The notes beneath the pieces are model-generated. The model worked only from the letters and a program-made list of their open reading frames with translations. It did not search any database and was not told the DNA's origin. Positions 46,464 through 54,895 of a DNA stretch of 64,000 bases are shown here, piece after piece. Positions within the stretch are counted from its first letter, which is position 1. The number at the start of each line of letters is the position of its first letter. The DNA is from Micromonospora globbae. Its GTDB lineage: Bacteria; Actinomycetota; Actinomycetes; Mycobacteriales; Micromonosporaceae. The DNA lies in NCBI RefSeq assembly GCF_003610785.1, contig NZ_RAQQ01000023.1:38432-102431 (forward strand), written 5' to 3'. The position numbers and the translations under genes are program-made.

Positions 46464-48488
46464 CTAGAACAGGTCGAGCGGGTCGACCTGGAGGCGTACC
46501 GGGTCGGCCGCCTTGCGGGCGCTGCGGGACCCGGCGGCCGCGTGCAGCGCGCCGGCGAGGGCCGCCGCCCGGGCACGGGGGACCCGCACCAGCATCCGCT
46601 CCCGCTCCCCGTCGGCCGGGACCGGCCCCAGCACCTCCGCCCCCTCGGGCAGCCGCGCCTCGTCCAGGAGGTCCGCCACGGCGGCCGGCAGCCCCGTCAC
46701 GCTCGCCATCCGGACCGCCGGCGGGAAGCCCAGCTCGCGGCGCTCGGCCAGTTCCCGGGCGGCGAACCAGCCGGCGTCCCAGCGCAGCAGCGCCTGCACC
46801 GGGGCGAGCGCGCCGTCGGCGACCACCACCACCCGGCCCCCGTCCCCGGCCGGGCGCGCCAGCGCGGCCGCGGCCATCCAGCGCCGCAGGGCCTCCTCCC
46901 CCGCCCGCAGGTCGGCCCGGGTGAGCAGGGCCCACGAGTCGAGCAGCAGCACGGCCCCGTACCCGCCGTCGGCCACCGGCTCGGCCCCCGGCGTGGCGAT
47001 CACCAGGCCCGCCCCGCCGGGAACGGCGGCGAGCACCTCGTCCCGCCCGGAGGTGCGCACCGGCACGCCGGGGAAGGCCCGCCCCAGCTCCTCGGCCGTG
47101 CGCCGGGCGCCGGTGACGGCGGCGCGCAGCCGCCGCCCCCCGCACTCCGGGCAGGCGTACGCGGCGGCCACCCGGCCGCACCAGCGGCAGGCCGGCGCGG
47201 CCGTCGCGGAGGGCAGGGCGAGCGGGCCGGCGCAGTGCGGGCAGCGCGCCGGCGTCCGGCAGTCCGCGCAGGACACGGAGGGCAGGTACCCACGGCGGGG
47301 CACCTGGACGAGCACCGGCGCGTCGGCGCGGAGCGCGTCCCGGGCCGCCGTCCAGGCGAGGCTGGGCAGTCGCGCCGTGGCCGCGCCGGGGTCGCGGGCC
47401 AGCTGCGGGTCGTCGCCGGTCGGTGCGATGGCCGGCGTACGCGCGCGCACCGTGGCCCGGTCGGCCACCACCTCGCGCGCCCAGCCGGTCTCCACCAGCA
47501 GTTGCGCCTCGGCCGTGCGGGCGTACCCGCCGACGAGCGCGCCGGTCTCGGCGAGCTGGGCCCGGGTGAGCAGCACCTCGCGGGCGTGCGGATAGGGGGC
47601 CCGGGGTTCGGCGTGCAGGTCGTCGCCGTCGTCCCAGACGGCCACCAGGCCGAGCCGCTCGACCGGGGCGAACATCGCCGCCCGGGTGCCGATCACCACG
47701 GGCACGTCGCCGCGCCGGGCGGCGAGGAAGGCCCGGTAGCGGCGGGCGGGGCCGAGCGCCGCCGAGAGGCAGACGTGCCGCCCCGGCCCGAGCGCCGCGC
47801 CGACGGCGGCGTCCAGCCGGTCGAGGTCCCGGTTGTCGGCGACCACCACGACGGCGCCGCGGCCGCCGGCCACGGTGGCGGCCACCGCGTCGGCGTACCG
47901 GGCGGCCCAGTCCTCCCCGGGCAGGGCCGACCAGACCGCGCGGGGCGCGCGGCCGTCGGCGAGCGCCCGCAGGTAGGCCGGGCCGGCGGGGTAGGCCGAC
48001 CACCCGCGGTCGGGGTCGGGCGCCGGCACGGGCGCGGGAGGTTCCGGCGCCGCCGGGGCCTCCTTCTCCACGCGGGCGTGCCGGGGCGGCACGGCGAGCC
48101 GGAGCACGTCGGCGAGGCTGCCCGCGTACCGGTCGGCGACGGCGCGCGCCAGCCGGGCCACCTCCGGTGACAGGACCGGCTCCGGGGAGACGACCTTCTC
48201 CAGGTACGCCAGCCGCCCGGTGTGCCCGGAGTCGTCGGCACGCTCCAGCAGCCAGCCGTCCACGAGCTGCCCGGCGAAGCGGACCTTCACCCGGGCGCCC
48301 GGCACGGCCTGGGCGTCCAGCTCGGCGGGGACCAGGTAGTCGAACGGCCGGTCCAGGTGCGCGAGGGGGACGTCCACGCAGACGCGAGCGACCGGCGACC
48401 CGTCCGCGGGTCGCCGGTCGCTGCGCCTGGTGCCGGTCAGGCTCCCGCGGCCGACTTGAGGTCGGCGGCCCGCTCGGTGCTCTCCCAC
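46464..48488 (-). CDS. priA: PriA-like primosomal protein lacking an intact helicase P-loop
   Basis: 674 residues from GTG 48488, which overlaps metK by 52 bp and has no Shine-Dalgarno sequence; a later start would lose the conserved 'ARVCVDVPLAHLDRPFDYLV' region. Eight cysteines in 'CADCRTPARCPHC...' and 'CRWCGRVAAAYACPECGG' form the two Zn sites of PriA. The Walker A GxxGSGKT expected before 'GRGAVVVVADNRDLDRLDAA' is absent and the DEEH box reads 'VWDDGDDLH'. It may load primosome proteins but can hardly be an ATP-driven helicase. Such degenerate PriA is usual in actinobacteria. Confidence 0.88.
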   Translation of the reverse strand: MGEHRAGRRPQVGRGSLTGTRRSDRRPADGSPVARVCVDVPLAHLDRPFDYLVPAELDAQAVPGARVKVRFAGQLVDGWLLERADDSGHTGRLAYLEKVVSPEPVLSPEVARLARAVADRYAGSLADVLRLAVPPRHARVEKEAPAAPEPPAPVPAPDPDRGWSAYPAGPAYLRALADGRAPRAVWSALPGEDWAARYADAVAATVAGGRGAVVVVADNRDLDRLDAAVGAALGPGRHVCLSAALGPARRYRAFLAARRGDVPVVIGTRAAMFAPVERLGLVAVWDDGDDLHAEPRAPYPHAREVLLTRAQLAETGALVGGYARTAEAQLLVETGWAREVVADRATVRARTPAIAPTGDDPQLARDPGAATARLPSLAWTAARDALRADAPVLVQVPRRGYLPSVSCADCRTPARCPHCAGPLALPSATAAPACRWCGRVAAAYACPECGGRRLRAAVTGARRTAEELGRAFPGVPVRTSGRDEVLAAVPGGAGLVIATPGAEPVADGGYGAVLLLDSWALLTRADLRAGEEALRRWMAAAALARPAGDGGRVVVVADGALAPVQALLRWDAGWFAARELAERRELGFPPAVRMASVTGLPAAVADLLDEARLPEGAEVLGPVPADGERERMLVRVPRARAAALAGALHAAAGSRSARKAADPVRLQVDPLDLF

Positions 48489-49630
48489 GTCAGGTCGGGC
48501 AGTTCCCGGCCGAAGTGGCCGTAGGCGGCGGTCTGCTGGTAGATCGGACGCAGCAGGTTCAGGTCCCGGATGATGGCCGCCGGCCGCAGGTCGAAGACCT
48601 CGGTGACGGCCTTCTCGATCGAGGCGACCGGCACGGTCTCGGTGCCGAAGGTCTCGATGAACAGGCTGACCGGGTGGGCCTTGCCGATGGCGTACGCGAC
48701 CTGCGCCTCGCAGCGCTCGGCGAGGCCGGCGGCCACCACGTTCTTGGCCACCCAGCGCATCGCGTACGCGGCCGAGCGGTCCACCTTCGACGGGTCCTTG
48801 CCGGAGAACGCCCCGCCGCCGTGGCGCGCGTAGCCGCCGTAGGTGTCGACGATGATCTTGCGTCCGGTCAGGCCGGCGTCGCCCATCGGCCCGCCGATCT
48901 CGAACCGCCCGGTCGGGTTGACCAGCAGCCGGTAGCCCTCGGTGTCCAGGCCGAGGCTCTCCAGCTCCGGGGCGATCACGTGCTCGCGGATGTCCGGCGT
49001 GAGCAGCGAGTCGAGCGAGATGTCCGCGGCGTGCTGGCTGGAGACCACCACGGTGTTGAGCCGGACGGGACGGTGCCCCTCGTACTCGATGGTGACCTGC
49101 GTCTTGCCGTCGGGCCGCAGGTACGGGACCGTGCCGTCCTTGCGGACGGTCGCCAGCCGCCGCGCCAGCCGGTGGGCGAGGGCGATCGGCAGCGGCATCA
49201 GCTCCGGCGTCTCCGAGCAGGCGAAGCCGAACATCATGCCCTGGTCACCGGCGCCCTGCGCGTCCAGCGCGCTCTCCGACGCCCCGGTACGCAGCTCGAA
49301 GGCGTTGTCGACGCCCTGCGCGATGTCCTCCGACTGGGCGCCGATGGAGACGCTGACGCCGCAGGAGGCGCCGTCGAAACCCTTCTTGGACGAGTCGTAG
49401 CCGATGTCGAGGATGGTCCGGCGGACGATGGTGGGGATGTCCGCGTACGCCTTGGTGGTCACCTCGCCCGCGATGTGCACCTGGCCGGTCGTGATGAGGG
49501 TTTCCACCGCGACCCGGCTGCGCGGGTCCTCGGCGAGCAACGCGTCGAGGATGCCGTCGCTGATCTGGTCGGCGATCTTGTCCGGGTGGCCTTCCGTGAC
49601 CGATTCGGACGTGAAGAGGCGGCGTGTCAC
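48437..49630 (-). CDS. metK: S-adenosylmethionine synthetase
   Basis: 397 residues. GTG 49630 follows TAGGAG and gives 'TRRLFTSESVTEGHPDKIAD', which contains the ATP-binding His. 'GAGDQGMMFGFACSETPELM' and 'GGGAFSGKDPSKVDRSAAY' (phosphate loop) are intact. Makes SAM from Met and ATP. Conserved neighbours coaBC upstream and priA downstream. Confidence 0.98.
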   Translation of the reverse strand: MTRRLFTSESVTEGHPDKIADQISDGILDALLAEDPRSRVAVETLITTGQVHIAGEVTTKAYADIPTIVRRTILDIGYDSSKKGFDGASCGVSVSIGAQSEDIAQGVDNAFELRTGASESALDAQGAGDQGMMFGFACSETPELMPLPIALAHRLARRLATVRKDGTVPYLRPDGKTQVTIEYEGHRPVRLNTVVVSSQHAADISLDSLLTPDIREHVIAPELESLGLDTEGYRLLVNPTGRFEIGGPMGDAGLTGRKIIVDTYGGYARHGGGAFSGKDPSKVDRSAAYAMRWVAKNVVAAGLAERCEAQVAYAIGKAHPVSLFIETFGTETVPVASIEKAVTEVFDLRPAAIIRDLNLLRPIYQQTAAYGHFGRELPDLTWESTERAADLKSAAGA

Positions 49631-49711
49631 GGCACTCCTAAGCGTGTGAAAGTCGTTCCGCGGAAGTCTAGTCACCACGGTGCGTGGCGGCGGGGCCGGT
49701 CGCGTCCTGTC

Positions 49712-50926
49712 TCACTCTTTACAGCGACCGGTCAACCGCGTCGCGACGAGGTCCCAGACGCCGTCGGCGAGGTCCTCCTTGGACCGTTCGTCCATCCGGA
49801 CGACCGAGCCGTCCGCACCGATGACGGTCGCCGCGTTGGTGTCGGCGCCGAAGACCTTGTCCGGACCCACCTCGTTGACGACGATGAGGTCGGCTCGCTT
49901 GCGGGCCAGCTTGGCCCGACCGTTGGCCTCGGCGTCGCCGGTCTCCGCGGCGAACACCACCAGCACCTGCTCGGGCCGGCGGCGCCGGCCGAGCTCGGCG
50001 GCGATGTCCGGGTTCGTGACGAGTTCGATGGTGGGCGCGCTGCCGTCGTCCGCCTTCTTGATTTTGCCAGGCGCGTAGACGGCGGGGCGGAAATCGGCCG
50101 GAGCGGCGGCCATCACCACCGCGTCGGCGTCGACGGCCGCCTTCAGCGTCGCCTCCCGCAGTTCCTCCGTGGTGCCCACCCGGATCAGGTCGACCCCGGC
50201 CGGGTCGGCGAGGGTCACGTTCGCGGCGATCAGCGTGACCCGGGCGCCGCGGGCCACGGCCGCGCGCGCGAAGGCGTACCCCTGCTTTCCGGAGGAGCGG
50301 TTGCCGAGGAACCGGACCGGGTCCAGCGGCTCGCGGGTGCCGCCGGCGGTGACCACCACGTGGCGGCCGGCCAGGTCGGCGGGAGCGTCGACGCCGCGGG
50401 CGAGCACCCGGCGGGCGACCGCGAAGATCTCGGCCGGGTCGGGCAGCCGGCCCTTGCCCGTGTCGACGCCGGTGAGCCGGCCGACGGCCGGCTCGATGAC
50501 GCGTACGCCCCGGGCCCGCAGCGTGGCGACGTTGGCCACGGTGGCGGGGTGCTCCCACATCTCGGTGTGCATGGCCGGGGCCAGCACCACGGGACAGCGG
50601 GCGGTGAGCAGCGTGTTGGTGAGCAGGTCGTCGGCCAGGCCGTGCGCCGCCTTGGCGATCAGGTCGGCCGTGGCCGGCGCGACGACGACGAGGTCGGCCT
50701 GCTGGCCGAGGCGTACGTGCGGCACCTCGTGCACGTCGGACCAGACGTCGTCGGCGACCGGCTGGCCGGAGAGCGCGGCCCAGGTCGGCGCCCCGACGAA
50801 GCGGAGCGCCGACGCGGTGGGCACGACCCGGACCCGGTGGCCCGATTCGGTGAAGAGCCGCAGCAGCTCACACGCCTTGTAGGCGGCGATGCCGCCACCG
50901 ACCCCGAGGACGATCCCGGCGGACAT
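49712..50926 (-). CDS. coaBC: Bifunctional phosphopantothenoylcysteine decarboxylase/PPC synthetase
   Basis: 404 residues. CoaC half: 'GIVLGVGGGIAAYKACELLR', 'VLAPAMHTEMWEHPATVANV' (with the catalytic PxMNxxMW-type loop, here PAMHTEMW). CoaB half: 'HVVVTAGGTREPLDPVRFLG', 'NRSSGKQGYAFARAAVARGA' and the nucleotide Lys in 'GKIKKADDGSAPTIELV'. Two steps of coenzyme A synthesis. The Asn of the usual PxMNxxM motif is His here, as in many actinobacteria. Confidence 0.96.
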   Translation of the reverse strand: MSAGIVLGVGGGIAAYKACELLRLFTESGHRVRVVPTASALRFVGAPTWAALSGQPVADDVWSDVHEVPHVRLGQQADLVVVAPATADLIAKAAHGLADDLLTNTLLTARCPVVLAPAMHTEMWEHPATVANVATLRARGVRVIEPAVGRLTGVDTGKGRLPDPAEIFAVARRVLARGVDAPADLAGRHVVVTAGGTREPLDPVRFLGNRSSGKQGYAFARAAVARGARVTLIAANVTLADPAGVDLIRVGTTEELREATLKAAVDADAVVMAAAPADFRPAVYAPGKIKKADDGSAPTIELVTNPDIAAELGRRRRPEQVLVVFAAETGDAEANGRAKLARKRADLIVVNEVGPDKVFGADTNAATVIGADGSVVRMDERSKEDLADGVWDLVATRLTGRCKE

Positions 50927-50940
50927 CGCGGTGCGGCGGG

Positions 50941-51207
50941 TTACGGCTGGTCGGTCGGCTCGGCGGTGAGCAGGCCGGCGTTGATCTCGCGCATGGCGAT
51001 GGAGAGCGGCTTCTCCTGCGGGGTGGTCTCGACCAGCGGCCCCACGTACTCCAGCAGGCCCTCACCGAGCTGGCTGTAGTAGGCGTTGATCTGGCGGGCC
51101 CGCTTGGCCGCGAAGATGACCAGCGCGTACTTCGACGTCGTCTTCTCGAGCAGCTCGTCGATCGGCGGGTTGGTGATGCCCTCGGGGTTGGTGGCGATGG
51201 ATCCCAC
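50941..51207 (-). CDS. rpoZ: RNA polymerase omega subunit
   Basis: 88 residues from GTG. 'PPIDELLEKTTSKYALVIFA' then 'AKRARQINAYYSQLGEG' is the diagnostic omega core. Assists folding of the beta-prime subunit. 14 bp before coaBC, so cotranscribed. Confidence 0.97.
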   Translation of the reverse strand: MGSIATNPEGITNPPIDELLEKTTSKYALVIFAAKRARQINAYYSQLGEGLLEYVGPLVETTPQEKPLSIAMREINAGLLTAEPTDQP

Positions 51208-51257
51208 GAATAACCTCTGCGTCTGTCGAACCGCGCGGGACGCGGTGCTGACTGGCG

Positions 51258-51289
51258 ACCGCGGCCGACTCCGGTGAACCGCGGCCGAC
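51258..51289. repeat. 20-bp direct repeat upstream of rpoZ
   Basis: accgcggccgac recurs 20 bp apart (51258-51269 and 51278-51289) in the spacer between gmk and rpoZ. Likely slippage; no other feature in this 129-bp spacer apart from the gmk-end duplication. Confidence 0.6.
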
Positions 51290-51308
51290 CCCGGCCGTGC
51301 TCGCAGGC

Positions 51309-51348
51309 GTGGTTGTCAGCCGCGCACAGGTGGCTGTCAGCCGCGCAC
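51309..51348. repeat. 21-bp tandem duplication at the 3' end of gmk
   Basis: gtggttgtcagccgcgcac (51309-51327) and gtggctgtcagccgcgcac (51330-51348) differ by one base and are 21 bp apart. The second copy contains the gmk stop codon, so the gene end and stop have been duplicated in frame. Confidence 0.8.
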
Positions 51349-51870
51349 GCGCGGGCCGGCCGGAGTCGGATAAGAAGAACCGAGCAAGCCTACCAGCTCA
51401 TCAGCGACCCGATCGGTCAGGTCGTGCGTGAGGACGAGTTCGAACGCGGCGGCGACGGCCGGGTCGGGCCGGTGGTTCGGCGGACGGAGCAGCACGAGCC
51501 GGGCGTCGGTGAGACGCTCGCGGACGGCGAGGGCGCCGGGGATGTCGAGCGGCAGCAGCGCCGGCTGACCGGCGGCGAGCCGGGCCCGCAGGGGGTCGTA
51601 CGGGGTGCCGCGGCGGTGCGGACCGGCCCGGGACCACTCCAGCAGCCCGCCGGCGGCGATCAGCCGGTCGAACGCGGTGGGGGTCAGGAAGACCCGGTCC
51701 ACGCCGTCGACCTCGCCGTCGCGGCGGGGCCGGGTGGTCGCCGGCACCGGCCGCCACACGGCGGGAGAGCGCGCCCGGACGAGCTCGACGACACTCTCCC
51801 GGCCGGCGCCCGAGGGGCCGGCCAGGACAGTGAGCCGAGCCGCCGGGCGCGCCTCGCCTGCCGTGCTCAC
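51337..51870 (-). CDS. gmk: Guanylate kinase-like protein with altered P-loop
   Basis: 177 residues, shorter than the usual 190-210. 'LTVLAGPSGAGRESVVELV' is the P-loop position, but the lysine is Arg and the next residues read ES instead of S(T). The GMP-binding part 'ATTRPRRDGEVDGVDRVFLT' and 'GGLLEWSRAGPHRRGTPYDP' is partly conserved (Tyr of YYGT lost). The LID segment with the LxxRLxxRxxE pattern is missing after 'LVLLRPP'. Position between mihF and rpoZ is the standard gmk site. Either an atypical enzyme or a degenerated copy, in which case another Gmk must exist. Confidence 0.75.
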   Translation of the reverse strand: MSTAGEARPAARLTVLAGPSGAGRESVVELVRARSPAVWRPVPATTRPRRDGEVDGVDRVFLTPTAFDRLIAAGGLLEWSRAGPHRRGTPYDPLRARLAAGQPALLPLDIPGALAVRERLTDARLVLLRPPNHRPDPAVAAAFELVLTHDLTDRVADELVGLLGSSYPTPAGPRVRG

Positions 51871-51895
51871 TGCTTGTTTCTACACGCTGCCGCGC

Positions 51896-52213
51896 TCAGT
51901 TGGCGGCGAACTCCCCAAGCAGTGCCTTGCGCTGCTGCTCGCCGAGGCCACGCAGGCGGCGGCTGTCGGCGATCTTGAGCTTCTCCATGATCTGGGTGGC
52001 CCGGATCTTGCCGATGCCCGGCATCGCCTGCAGGACGGCCGACACCTTCAGCTTGCCCACGACGTCGTCGGACTCGGCCCGCTCGAGAACGGCTCCGAGG
52101 GTGGTCTTGCCCTGCTTGAGCTGCTCCTTCAGCTCAGCACGGGCCTTGCGGATCTCCGCGGCCTTCTCCAGCGCGGCAGCGCGCTGCTCGGGGGTCAGTG
52201 ACGGGAGCGGCAC
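51896..52213 (-). CDS. mihF: Integration host factor, actinobacterial type (mIHF)
   Basis: 105 residues from GTG with GAGGAG upstream. 'MPLPSLTPEQRAAALEKAAE' then 'KLKVSAVLQAMPGIGKIRAT' contains the helix-hairpin/S13-like DNA-binding motif. Nucleoid protein, not related to HU-type IHF. The 174 bp upstream to pyrF hold its probable promoter region, without a certain box. Confidence 0.95.
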   Translation of the reverse strand: MPLPSLTPEQRAAALEKAAEIRKARAELKEQLKQGKTTLGAVLERAESDDVVGKLKVSAVLQAMPGIGKIRATQIMEKLKIADSRRLRGLGEQQRKALLGEFAAN

Positions 52214-52387
52214 CAGTTCTCCTCAGGTCCCTATAGCGACGGGCGGATCGCACCGCCGCATCTGTGAAACGTGGTGTCGCTGTGAACCAAGGGGTCCGTG
52301 GTTCCCAGCGCGGGGAAAACTAGCGGTCAACGGAGCTTTCGGCAACGTGGGCGCGCGATGATCTTCGCAAAGTGACCGAGCCGTCAG

Positions 52388-53227
52388 TCAGCCGGCGGCG
52401 CCCACGACGGCCCGGCACTCGGCCAGCACGCGGTCCGCGGCGGCTCGCAGCGCGGCCACGTCGGGGCCCGCGCCGAGCACCTCGCGGGAGTACGACGGGA
52501 GCACCGCGGGCAGGCTGGCGCCGAAGACCGTACGCAGATCCGCGGCCGTCGCCCCCTGCGCGCCGAGCCCCGGCGCGAGCAGCGGACCGCCCACCCGGGA
52601 GAGGTCGTGACCGGTGTCGCCGATCGTCGCGCCGACCACCAGACCGAAGCTTCCCAGCGGCGTCGCACCCGCGTTGAGCTGGGAAATCTCGTCGATGACG
52701 GTTTGCGCGACGGTCCGCCCGTCGGGCGTACGGGCGTGCTGCACGGCGGCGCCCTCGGGGTTGGACGTGAGCGCCAGGACGAACACGCCGCCCCCGTGCT
52801 CGGCGGCCAGCTCGAACATCGGGGCGAGCGAAGCTACTCCCAGGTAGGGGCTCGCGGTCACCGCGTCGACATACAGAGGGCTGGATGGATCGAGGTACGC
52901 CTCGGCGTACGCGCGGACCGTCGAACCGATGTCGCCACGCTTGACGTCGAGGAGAACGAGCGAGCCACTATCCCGTAACTGTCGGATAGTTGACTCAAGA
53001 ATCCCGACACCTCGGGCACCGAACCGCTCGAAGAAGGCCGACTGGGGCTTGACCACCGCAACCCGGTCACCGAGGGCGTCCACGACGGTCCGGGCGAACC
53101 GATCAAGCCCCTCCACGTCGTCCGGGAGCCCCCACCGGGCCAGCAGCCCGGGGTGCGGGTCGATCCCCACACACAGCGGTCCCCGCTCGCCCACGACCCG
53201 GTGCAACCGGGCGCCGAACGTCTCCAT
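52388..53227 (-). CDS. pyrF: Orotidine 5'-phosphate decarboxylase (long actinobacterial type)
   Basis: 279 residues, subfamily 2. 'GPLCVGIDPHPGLLARWG' starts the barrel, 'VAVVKPQSAFFERFGARG' and 'LVLLDVKRGDIGSTVRAYAE' hold the catalytic Lys/Asp array, 'GLVVGATIGDTGHDLSRVGG' closes the phosphate site. Last de novo UMP step. Normally next to pyrD; here bioA and repeats intervene. Confidence 0.96.
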   Translation of the reverse strand: METFGARLHRVVGERGPLCVGIDPHPGLLARWGLPDDVEGLDRFARTVVDALGDRVAVVKPQSAFFERFGARGVGILESTIRQLRDSGSLVLLDVKRGDIGSTVRAYAEAYLDPSSPLYVDAVTASPYLGVASLAPMFELAAEHGGGVFVLALTSNPEGAAVQHARTPDGRTVAQTVIDEISQLNAGATPLGSFGLVVGATIGDTGHDLSRVGGPLLAPGLGAQGATAADLRTVFGASLPAVLPSYSREVLGAGPDVAALRAAADRVLAECRAVVGAAG

Positions 53228-53242
53228 CCGTCCCCTCCCTCT

Positions 53243-53406
53243 CGCTAAGCCCGGGGCGGCGCCACGCCACCACGGTTCCCTCGCTCAGCCCGGGGCGGCG
53301 CCACGCCACCCGGTCACGGTTCCCTCGCTCAGCCCGGGGCGGCGCCACGCCACCCGGTCACGGTTCTCTCGCTCAGCCCGGATGGCGCCGCGCCACCCGG
53401 CACGCC
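53243..53406. repeat. Tandem repeat, 44-bp unit, four copies
   Basis: Copies begin with cgctcagcccgg at 53282, 53326 and 53370; the first copy (53243, cgctaagcccgg) lacks 5 bp and the last is diverged and incomplete. The two central copies are nearly identical. Lies between bioA and pyrF on non-coding DNA. On the minus strand one frame reads 'GLSEGTVTGWRGAAP' repeatedly but has no ribosome binding site. Confidence 0.85.
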
Positions 53407-53426
53407 CTCGTGGGCGCCGCAGCGGC

Positions 53427-54701
53427 TCAGCCCGCCTTCACGGCCGCCGCCACCCCGGCCGCGATGCGGGCCACGTCGGCGTCGTCCGTGACGTACGGCG
53501 GCATCGTGTAGACCAGGTCCCGGAACGGCCGCAGCCAGACCCCCTCGGCGACCGCGGCGGTGGTCGCCGCCGGCAGGTCGACCTCGTGGTCGAGCTGCAC
53601 CACCCCGATGGCGCCCAGCACCCGCACGTCGGCGACCCCCGGCGCGCCGCGCAGCGGCTCCAGGCCGGCACGCAGACCCGCCTCGATCCTCGCCACCTCG
53701 GCAGCCCAGTCTCCGGCCCGCAGCAGGCCGATGGAGGCGTTCGCGACCGCGCAGGCGAGCGGGTTGCCCATGAACGTGGGCCCGTGGGCGAGCACGCCGT
53801 CGGCGGAGATGCCGCGCGCGATCTCCGGGGTGCAGAGCGCGGCCGCCAGGGTGAGGTACCCGCCGGTGAGGGCCTTGCCCACGCACATCACGTCGGGGGC
53901 CACCCCGGCGTGCTCGGCGGCGAACATGACGCCGGTACGGCCGAACCCGGTGGCGATCTCGTCGAAGACGAGCAGCACCCCGTGCGCGCGGGTCACCTCG
54001 CGCAGCACCCGCAGGTACTCCGGATGGTGGAACCGCATCCCGCCGGCCCCCTGCACCACGGGCTCCACGATCACGGCGGCCAGCTCGTGCGCGTGCCGCT
54101 CGACGGCCTCGGCGAGCGCGGCGGCGTACGCGGGGTCGGGCGGCGTGTCGAAGCCGCCCGGCGGGACCGGCGCGAAGACCTGCCGGGGCAGCACGTCGCC
54201 CCACAGGTGGTGCATGCCTCCCTCCGGGTCGCAGACGCTCATCGGGTGGAAGGTGTCGCCGTGGTAGCCGCCGCGCCAGGTGGCCAGCCGGCGGCGCTCC
54301 GGCCGGCCGGTGGCCCGCTGGTACTGCAGGCACATCTTGATCGCCACCTCGACGCTCACGGACCCGGAGTCGCACAGGAAGACGTGCTCCAGGCCGTCCG
54401 GGGTGAGCTCGACCAGCGTCCGCGCGAGCCGCACCGCCGGCTCGTGGGTGAGCCCGCCGAACATCACGTGGCTCATCCGGCCGAGCTGGTCGGTGACCGC
54501 GGCGTCGAGCACCGGGTGGCGGTAGCCGTGGATGGCCGCCCACCACGACGACATGCCGTCGACCAGGTCCCGGCCGTCGGCCAGGCGCAGCCGTACGCCC
54601 TGCGCGCTCTCCACGACGTACGGCGGGCTGGCCGGCGGCAGCGCCGCGTACGGGTGCCACACGTGCGCCCGGTCCACGTCGAGGATCTCCCCAGGTGTCA
54701 C
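53427..54701 (-). CDS. bioA: Adenosylmethionine-8-amino-7-oxononanoate aminotransferase
   Basis: 424 residues from GTG 54701, right after AGGAGGTCAG. Class III PLP aminotransferase: 'VWHPYAALPPASPPYVVESA' (the W-x-P-Y motif of BioA), 'MSSWWAAIHGYRHPVLDAAV' (SSWW), 'VLLVFDEIATGFGRTG' (Asp) and 'VMCVGKALTGGYLTLAAALC' (PLP Lys). Uses SAM as amino donor in biotin synthesis. No other bio genes are near, and it interrupts the usual pyrD-pyrF neighbourhood between two repeat blocks. Confidence 0.95.
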   Translation of the reverse strand: MTPGEILDVDRAHVWHPYAALPPASPPYVVESAQGVRLRLADGRDLVDGMSSWWAAIHGYRHPVLDAAVTDQLGRMSHVMFGGLTHEPAVRLARTLVELTPDGLEHVFLCDSGSVSVEVAIKMCLQYQRATGRPERRRLATWRGGYHGDTFHPMSVCDPEGGMHHLWGDVLPRQVFAPVPPGGFDTPPDPAYAAALAEAVERHAHELAAVIVEPVVQGAGGMRFHHPEYLRVLREVTRAHGVLLVFDEIATGFGRTGVMFAAEHAGVAPDVMCVGKALTGGYLTLAAALCTPEIARGISADGVLAHGPTFMGNPLACAVANASIGLLRAGDWAAEVARIEAGLRAGLEPLRGAPGVADVRVLGAIGVVQLDHEVDLPAATTAAVAEGVWLRPFRDLVYTMPPYVTDDADVARIAAGVAAAVKAG

Positions 54702-54771
54702 CTGACCTCCTAGCTCTAACCCCGCGCCCTTCCCCACCCCCGCGCCCCGGGCTCCCGCGCGCGCCCCTCTC

Positions 54772-54850
54772 CCCCGCGATCTTGCAGTTGTGGCCCCTGT
54801 TTCGTCCGGTATGCGCCGTAGGTCGGGGCCGAAAGTGCAAGATCGCGGGG
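54772..54850. repeat. Large inverted repeat (15-bp arms), REP-like
   Basis: Arms ccccgcgatcttgca (54772-54786) and tgcaagatcgcgggg (54836-54850) are perfectly complementary. A second pair, ggcccc (54792-54797) and ggggcc (54825-54830), extends the stem inwards. It lies between pyrD and bioA and can act as pyrD terminator. Its form is that of a dispersed intergenic palindromic element; dispersion cannot be tested inside one window. Confidence 0.8.
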
Positions 54851-54895
54851 CTCGGGTGGGGGCGCGGGGGCCTGGGGGCGGGGGCGGGTTTGGGG

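Noticed and set aside
53243..53406. CRISPR array
   Set aside because: The repeat units are directly adjacent with no unique spacers, and no cas genes are present.
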